From Ulva prolifera (taxonomy: Eukaryota; Chlorophyta; Ulvophyceae; Ulvales; Ulvaceae), in contig CM041200.1 in NCBI GenBank assembly GCA_023078555.1, positions 496,001 through 560,000 of the forward strand: 64,000 nt of DNA, given 5' to 3'. The notes beneath the pieces were generated by a model. It was not told where the DNA came from and made no database searches. It saw only the letters and a program-made list of their open reading frames with translations. Every line of letters begins with the position of its first letter. The stretch's first letter is position 1. This document shows, piece after piece, positions 58,640-64,000 of the stretch. The translations under genes and the position numbers were made by a program.

Positions 58640-59200
58640 CTAAATTATTTTTGGCGGCAAGTCCTCACGCCGCGCATTTCCTCGTCGCCCACCGGAGTAC
58701 CCTGGCGCCGTCCCAGAAAACTGCCCGGAATGTTATCAAAAAAAAAAATTTGCCCTGACTTTCCGGCGGACGGTAGACCACTGTCGTACAGTGACGCAAG
58801 CTGTTGTGTTGCACATCCATCACAGGCCCTGTCAACCGTGTCAGTGCGCTCTCGCGCTGCCTTTGTAGCTACTTGCTCGAGATAATTGGCATCAAATTTA
58901 GTAAAGTAGCCAGTAATTAATTTCGGCACCTTCCTAACTGGTTCGTCGTCTGATGTGACATCAAGGCATTCACTAGACTCGCTCATAGTATTTACAATAT
59001 AGTAAACGGAAGAACTCGTTCATGGTGAGTGCGCGAAGCTCAACGGCGCATTGACAAGCCACGTGATGCCGGTGCGACGAATGCTAAAAGAATTAAAGCG
59101 GCTTGTCCGGTCCCGCAATACATGCGCGTGACTAATTGCAAAACAATGATTCGCCTCGGGCCCGCTCACGCCAAAATTGAAGGGCCCGAATAAAAAACAA
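58640..59200 (-). other. Foreign segment inside copia B with an orphan frame
   Basis: The segment replaces the second half of the copia B RT. A minus-strand frame (58986-58645, 113 residues) begins MSESSECLDVTSDDEPVRKV and continues FTKFDANYLEQVATKAARER, with CDGCATQ, composition unlike the retrotransposon. A T-tract (about 11 bases) falls inside it at 58740-58751. It may be the 5' part of a captured or transposon gene truncated on insertion. Its exact ends and any target duplication could not be established. Confidence 0.4.
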
Positions 59201-59999
59201 CTGTCCTCGCGTCTTGTCCCATGATGATTGTCCCATGATGATATTGTCCCCGCGTCATCTCCAAATCCTCCTGAGCAGCAATGGACAGCAACACACGCAG
59301 TGTCGCATAACTACCGACATGAGACCTGGTCTCAGAGAAATCTATCCCTTGTACCTGAGAAAAACCACGAGCTACATATCGTGCCGTGTAACGATGAATT
59401 TCACCCGTAGGCCCACGCTTAATCTTAAGCACCCATTTGCCTGAGATAGCCCGTTTGCCCGCAGGCAGATAGCACAATTCGAAAGTTCCGCGCTCGCCCA
59501 TTTTATCCACCTCCTCATGCATGGCACACAACCATGCATCCTTGTCCGGACCCGCAAGTCCTTCCTTCATAGAAGGTTGATCAAGGTGGAGGCCTTCAGC
59601 TTCCTGGCGGCAGCTGCTCTGCGCAACCCACAACGGTGAGCATTCTGCTGCTCACCAGACTCCACATGCTGACTCGTCAGGCCTGCACCGGACACTCCAC
59701 AGTCAGCCGTGGCTAATGTATCCTGATTGCAGCCCGGAGACTCAATAGCAGCTACAACTATTTCACTACTAGCAAGATCAGAGCCCGCAGGCTCATGCAC
59801 AACAGCTACATCTACAGCCAGTGGAACAAGACGTCTGCGTACAAGAGGATTGATTTTAATAGGAGGTAAAGCAGCTGGAGTGGCTCTTACCTCATCCGTT
59901 GGATCAACCCCAATCGCGGCAGAGGGGGTATGTTGTAATGGCCAAATCTGTCTGCTCAGAAGCACACCTATTCCAGAAAAGCAGGCACCCATTGTGGAT

Positions 60000-60739
60000 A
60001 CATGTGTATGTATCTCAGGCTAGTGCCTTGCAAACTTGAGCCAGCCGAAAGTATACAAAAGAATACCTCAGAATTCCAGCCTGTACCACGTCACAGCTGT
60101 GCACATGAGCTGCATGCATACAGCTACATGTGCGTAATTCCACATGCCCAAAAGTGCCACTAGCATTTCTCAACATGTATAATCTTGCATACCAATCCCA
60201 TGTATCATGTCACCTTATGCCACAGCATTTTGGCAGTGCGAAGTGCCAGCTCAGTACATGACACGTCATGCATGCGGCGCATGCATACCCCTGGTCTGCG
60301 CTTGCGCACGCCAAGGGTGCAGCGTCAAAGACCATGCCAGCCAATCTACGTCTGCGTATCCATGCAACACGATGTTGCTGCATTGGATTGACGAAGGATG
60401 ATACATGCCAAACCCCAATGCCCGCAGAAGATCGCCAGATCTCGCGGGATGCTGCACCCTGATCCGTACAGAGATCAACGAGCAGCGCGATTCCACAGTT
60501 CCACAGAGCTATCAGTAGCGAGGACAGCACAAAGCAGGGATGGGCCTGGGCACATATATTCCAAGTGTTTTGCTGTGATCGACACAATTACCTTTGGTCG
60601 ATTGGGGCGCTCCTGTTACAGTCATTCCATCGTGTGCATTGTTACCCCCGTCTTTCTCTCCTGTCGTTTCTGTACGCTCGCTAGGGTGCCCAGCTCCCTG
60701 CGCTACCCGACCAGTCAACAGGTATCGGTGAATGGTTGA
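60000..60739. other. Junction between copia B and the gypsy element
   Basis: Copia B stops near 60000. Beyond 60660 weak gypsy RT/RNase H sequence appears (TDQSTGIG near 60705-60730, then a stop and a frameshift before the open frame). Between them nothing is recognised; a minus-strand frame at 60266-60496 contains LHGYADVDWLA, reminiscent of a copia RNase H start, but too short to call. Confidence 0.4.
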
Positions 60740-63655
60740 CATAAAGCAGCTCTGCACCCCATTGCATGGGTAGGCCGAAAAATGAATTCCTCTGAGGTCC
60801 ACCATGCCACTTTTGAAAAAGAGCTGGGCGCCATTGTTTTTGCTGCACGCCAATGGCGTTGCTATCTGGAAAATGGCCACCCCGTGTATGTCCACTCTGA
60901 CCATAATCCGCTGAGGTACTTGCAGACCCAACAACGCTTGAATAACAAGCAAGAGCGTTGGGTAGAGACGCTGTCCCACATCAACTGGCACATCATGTAC
61001 GTGCCTGGTGACAAGAACGTGGTGGCCGACGCGGTGTCTCGTGCCACGCACCTGCCTTCCATGACAGTACAACTGCATGATGACCATCCCATTTCTTGTG
61101 CCTCTCGTGCGGGAAATGCGATTCCAGTGCAAGTTTCTTATGCATTTCCGGCTGTAAGTCTGACCACGGCTATAGCGCGCAGATGCCACTCTTCCCCATC
61201 CCCGGATCCAAGCGGATACGAGCTTCCAATCGCCAGCACTGGATCAACGGCCATATCATCTGGCCTGTCGCCGATGAATCAGGCCATCCCATACCGCCAG
61301 ACGTTGCCAACAATCTCTCCCCAGCCCTGCGACTACTCCCGGCTACGGGAGAAGTTCGGTTCACCCCCGCCCGGCCTGTCCCCACCCATGCCAGACCTGC
61401 GTTCCCAGTCGCAATTTCCCCCTCTGTCCCAGCCACAGGACCCACGGCGGCCCACGCAGCCGCCACCATCAGTGATTTCCATCAGCTCGGGGTCCAGCCC
61501 CCGCATGGGCGAGCAGATGGAGTCTCAGCGGTCCCCGGTGTTGATGCCAACGGGATCTCCGCCAGCGCTGCCACCGCCCCCATCCCCACTTCCCCGCCGG
61601 CCCATGCCACCGCCGACCCGCCGCCGTTCTCCGCGACCGCTCCTGGTTGCCTCCGCACCCCATCTCCAATGTCAGACGTTGACTTCACGCCTACAGCGGA
61701 GGAGGCCGAATTCCTCGGCCTTACCCCTCCACCAACAGCCCGCACATAAGGACGACGCAGCGACCGCGCAGCCCGATGCTTCCGCGGTGGACTGGTTCGA
61801 CCACGAGGACTTGGTGTGTGACGGCCGCGCAGTCGACGCGCAGCGTGTGGGTACGCACTCACAAGCAGAGCTGCTTCTGAAACAATCCAACAGATACTTG
61901 ACTCTAGATCTGCACGCGGACGACTTCTGGCAGCGCTTGCGTAGTGGCTATGCACATGATTCTGATTTTGCCGAGCCACCTGCATCATACCATTACGACC
62001 CTAAGCACCAGATTTATCTGCACAAGAACAAGATTGTTGTCCCTGATCATGATCACTTGCGCCGGCAAATTCTGTTGTGGCACCATGTACACCCCTGGCA
62101 TGCACACATGGGTGTCTCTCGCACAGCATCATTGATCACAGACTCATTTTACTGGCCAGATATACACAAGGATGTCAAGAAATTTGTGTCACAATGCCAT
62201 AGCTGTCAGACCATGAAGTCCCCGTCGGAGCGGGAGGCAGTCATGTCCCCACTACCCGTACCTTCTGCATGCTGGCGTGTCGTGAGTGTAGACAGGATCA
62301 TGCAGCTGCCTAACTCCACGTCTGGTCACAATTGTATTGTTGTATTTGTTGATCAAATCAGCAAGATGGTAAGATTGATCCCCACAGTGTCTACTCTGAA
62401 TGGTCCCGGATTCGCTGCATTGTTTTTCCAGCACATATACCCCCATTATGGCCTGCCTCTTGGCATTTGTAGTGACCGCGGTACGCAGTGGAACAATAAA
62501 ATTTTCACATCCCTTTGTGATCACCTAGGCATTGCATTGCAGCTAACATTCTCCTACCATCCTAGAGCCAATGGGCAAGTTGAGCGTTACAACCGCGTTG
62601 TGGAAGAAGCTGTTCGGCATTTCATCGGTCCTGCACATGATGATTGGGATGCATTCCTGCCACATATCGAGTTCAGCATGAATAGCTCCAAGTCGGCAGC
62701 CACGGGCTGCACGCCGTTCTCTTTGAACCGTATCACTCCGCCGCTGTCTCCCACAGCCCTTGCGCTCAAATTGCCACAGCATCAGCAACCAGCTCCAGCT
62801 GTGATGCACCGCATGTACTACTTCCTAGCAAAGCAAGCTCTAGTAGAGGCCAAGCAGTCAATGTGGTCGGACTTCAACAGGAAATCTGCTTGGCCAACCT
62901 TTTCTGTGGGTGACTTGGTCCTGCTATCTATACGTAAGGTTGCTCTGCATCATCCATCTCTCCGAAAGAAGTTTACTCCGCGCTGGTTGGGTCCCTGTAA
63001 ATTTCTGGAAGTAGTGGGCCGGGCAGCTGCCCGTATATCATTGCCCACCACGCTGCAGCGCCTGGGTCTACATGATGTCTTTCACTTCTCTGTGCTGAAA
63101 CCTTACAATGAGTCCTTCGATGCTGCATGCGCCACCAGCCCTGAAGCAGCCAAGGTATCGGCCACTGTGGACACGACCACTTATGAAGTTGAATGTGTAG
63201 TCAATTACATGCAGTCGCGGCATCGTGATGACGACATCTCCATCGCGTGCCCTCACTACCTGGTGCGCTGGGTTGGCTACGATGCATCTCATGACTCTTG
63301 GTTACCAGTTGATGAGTTGTCCGGATGCCTGGAGAAAGTTGCCGATTATCTGTTCCACAATGCCTCCAGTACTCAGAGAGCGCACATGGTTCATGAGTTT
63401 CCGCGGGAAGCGCGTCTGCAACTGTCCCATATAGCAGCCAAGGCTGAATCCACCAGGCGTCCCGTCGCTGGGGGGAAGGTGCCCGCGGGTGGCAGCAACA
63501 TCGACGATCCCAAACGCAAACCGCGTAGACGTAGTTCTCGGTTGAGCGAATCCCATAAGGCAGCACTTTCCAGGGTCACCTACTGCAGTTGTTGTGGTAG
63601 GATGCGGACTGAGTCCGCAAAGCGCATGTGCGCTAATGCTGCCCCCCCGCTGTGA
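60740..63655 (+). CDS. Ty3/gypsy chromovirus pol 3' part (RNase H, integrase, chromodomain)
   Basis: An open frame of over 950 residues (first Met at 60782, frame open from 60740). It starts inside RNase H (FEKELGAIVFAARQWRCYL, HSDHNPLRYLQTQQRL, VPGDKNVVADAVSR). After a ~340-residue Pro/Ser-rich spacer comes integrase: the HHCC zinc finger (HHVHPWHAHMG...QCHSCQTMK, ~435), the core with VDRIMQLP (~500), SDRGTQW (~562) and NGQVERYNR (Glu, ~598), then the GPY/F region (RWLGPCKFLEVVGRAA). A chromodomain follows at ~800-860 (VECVVNYMQSRH...YLVRWVGYDASHDSWLP) and places it among chromoviruses, whose chromodomain guides insertion to marked chromatin. Gag, protease and most of RT are lost upstream. 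The C-terminal tail is basic (KRKPRRRSSRL). Confidence 0.92.
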   Translation, partial: HKAALHPIAWVGRKMNSSEVHHATFEKELGAIVFAARQWRCYLENGHPVYVHSDHNPLRYLQTQQRLNNKQERWVETLSHINWHIMYVPGDKNVVADAVSRATHLPSMTVQLHDDHPISCASRAGNAIPVQVSYAFPAVSLTTAIARRCHSSPSPDPSGYELPIASTGSTAISSGLSPMNQAIPYRQTLPTISPQPCDYSRLREKFGSPPPGLSPPMPDLRSQSQFPPLSQPQDPRRPTQPPPSVISISSGSSPRMGEQMESQRSPVLMPTGSPPALPPPPSPLPRRPMPPPTRRRSPRPLLVASAPHLQCQTLTSRLQRRRPNSSALPLHQQPAHKDDAATAQPDASAVDWFDHEDLVCDGRAVDAQRVGTHSQAELLLKQSNRYLTLDLHADDFWQRLRSGYAHDSDFAEPPASYHYDPKHQIYLHKNKIVVPDHDHLRRQILLWHHVHPWHAHMGVSRTASLITDSFYWPDIHKDVKKFVSQCHSCQTMKSPSEREAVMSPLPVPSACWRVVSVDRIMQLPNSTSGHNCIVVFVDQISKMVRLIPTVSTLNGPGFAALFFQHIYPHYGLPLGICSDRGTQWNNKIFTSLCDHLGIALQLTFSYHPRANGQVERYNRVVEEAVRHFIGPAHDDWDAFLPHIEFSMNSSKSAATGCTPFSLNRITPPLSPTALALKLPQHQQPAPAVMHRMYYFLAKQALVEAKQSMWSDFNRKSAWPTFSVGDLVLLSIRKVALHHPSLRKKFTPRWLGPCKFLEVVGRAAARISLPTTLQRLGLHDVFHFSVLKPYNESFDAACATSPEAAKVSATVDTTTYEVECVVNYMQSRHRDDDISIACPHYLVRWVGYDASHDSWLPVDELSGCLEKVADYLFHNASSTQRAHMVHEFPREARLQLSHIAAKAESTRRPVAGGKVPAGGSNIDDPKRKPRRRSSRLSESHKAALSRVTYCSCCGRMRTESAKRMCANAAPPL

Positions 63656-64000
63656 TGCTGAAGGGGACGCCTGGATGTAAGCAGACTGCCTCTGTGAGGC
63701 CGGGGATTTCCAGGCCATAGGTGATGTAAGGAGGGGGCTCCCGGGAGCAAGGCCAACCCCTGCCTAAATCTTATCCGCCAGGTTGCATGTCGCGGGGCAC
63801 CAACCTGTTTTTCCATCATGTTACTTCCATAAAACCCGACAGACCCAATTCCATCATCCCTGAACCCACCTATGTGTGCAGTAAGAAACTTGCCAGTCCT
63901 TGAGATCCCACAAGATCCGACATCCCATTCCCTCGTCCAGCGTCGACGCTTTCTCCAGAACGTCCGCCAGTTGATGCTAGATGCCACGACAATGCCAGCG
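63656..64000 (+). other. 3' flank of the gypsy element, probably into its LTR
   Basis: Purine-rich runs (AAGGGGACG just after the stop; AAGGAGGGGG at 63728) may be the polypurine tract, with the LTR beginning after one of them. The second LTR is not in the window, so the start cannot be fixed. Confidence 0.35.

Larger units (their letters stand above)
57745..59992 (-). pseudogene. Copia B pol remnants (linker, RT N-terminal half, RNase H)
   Basis: Minus-strand pieces in order: an integrase-RT linker (59992-59570, ending RRAAAARKLKASTLINLL), the first half of RT in another phase (59633-59260: AGPDKDAWLCAMHEEVDKM, AISGKWVLKIKRGPTGE, ARGFSQVQGIDFSET), then after a foreign segment the RNase H (58617-58241: SDADFAN, VHGNCVLWRSKKQRM, DTTEAELIAMSATANELM, GDNKSANLL), and after a solo LTR the C terminus QLADVFTKLLPGHALKHV to the stop at 57745. 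The RT half with the YVDD box is missing. Several frameshifts mark it as dead. Confidence 0.8.

Noticed and set aside
59788..59803. 16-base match (CCCGCAGGCTCATGCA) between the copia B linker and the copia A RT junction
   Set aside because: A match of this length is expected about once by chance in 64 kb, and it is in the opposite sense relative to the elements.
60266..60496. Copia RNase H fragment (LHGYADVDWLA) on the minus strand
   Set aside because: Only one short motif agrees and the flanking residues do not follow the family pattern.
61482..61988. Minus-strand frame of 168 codons within the gypsy spacer
   Set aside because: Shadow of the plus-strand pol frame; Pro-rich coding DNA is often open on the opposite strand.

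Overview
This is nuclear DNA from a eukaryote, most likely a green alga. Several things point that way: spliced genes with GT-AG introns and phase-compatible exons; plastid genes with transit-peptide-like N termini (calcium-sensing receptor CAS, an ABC1-type atypical kinase, uroporphyrinogen decarboxylase); a flagellar gene (IFT88); and TGTAA, the usual chlorophyte polyadenylation signal, just past two stop codons. The mix of plastid genes, IFT88 and plant-type retrotransposons fits a trebouxiophyte-like chlorophyte, but genus and species cannot be read from the sequence.

Layout. Positions 1-12 kb are mobile DNA: the 3' part of a copia element (gag, protease, integrase, truncated RT, RNase H, 3' LTR) inserted in a CACTA-like transposase gene. 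Next come a 206-bp tandem repeat, two sets of inverted repeats and a possible solo LTR. Positions 12-33 kb are the gene island: CAS (-) and an ABC1 kinase (+) start head to head; a seven-exon gene (-) encodes armadillo repeats, a protein-L-isoaspartate methyltransferase domain and a protein kinase in one chain; UROD (+) diverges from it; IFT88 (-) follows tail to tail with UROD. Positions 33-41.5 kb hold possible orphan exons and a broken pogo/CENP-B-type transposase gene. At 41.5-44.8 kb lies a six-exon DegT/DnrJ/EryC1/StrS-family aminotransferase gene (-). Positions 45-52 kb are repeat-rich, with a LINE reverse-transcriptase tail, a dispersed C-rich repeat and hairpins. Positions 52-56.5 kb hold three hAT-like non-autonomous DNA transposons with 8-bp target duplications, two of them copies of one family in opposite orientation. 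Positions 56.6-60 kb are nested copia elements on the minus strand, including a solo LTR with a perfect 5-bp duplication. Positions 60.7-64 kb are a 5'-truncated Ty3/gypsy chromovirus.

How the genes relate. CAS, the ABC1 kinase and UROD are all expected in the chloroplast (thylakoid calcium/light signalling, prenyl-lipid or redox regulation, tetrapyrrole synthesis). IFT88 implies cilia or flagella at some life stage. The most unusual coding feature is the armadillo-methyltransferase-kinase fusion; the methyltransferase core and the kinase glycine loop lie in one uninterrupted exon, so that part of the fusion does not depend on splice prediction. Exon structures were worked out by eye from splice signals and reading-frame phase and have not been checked against transcripts.
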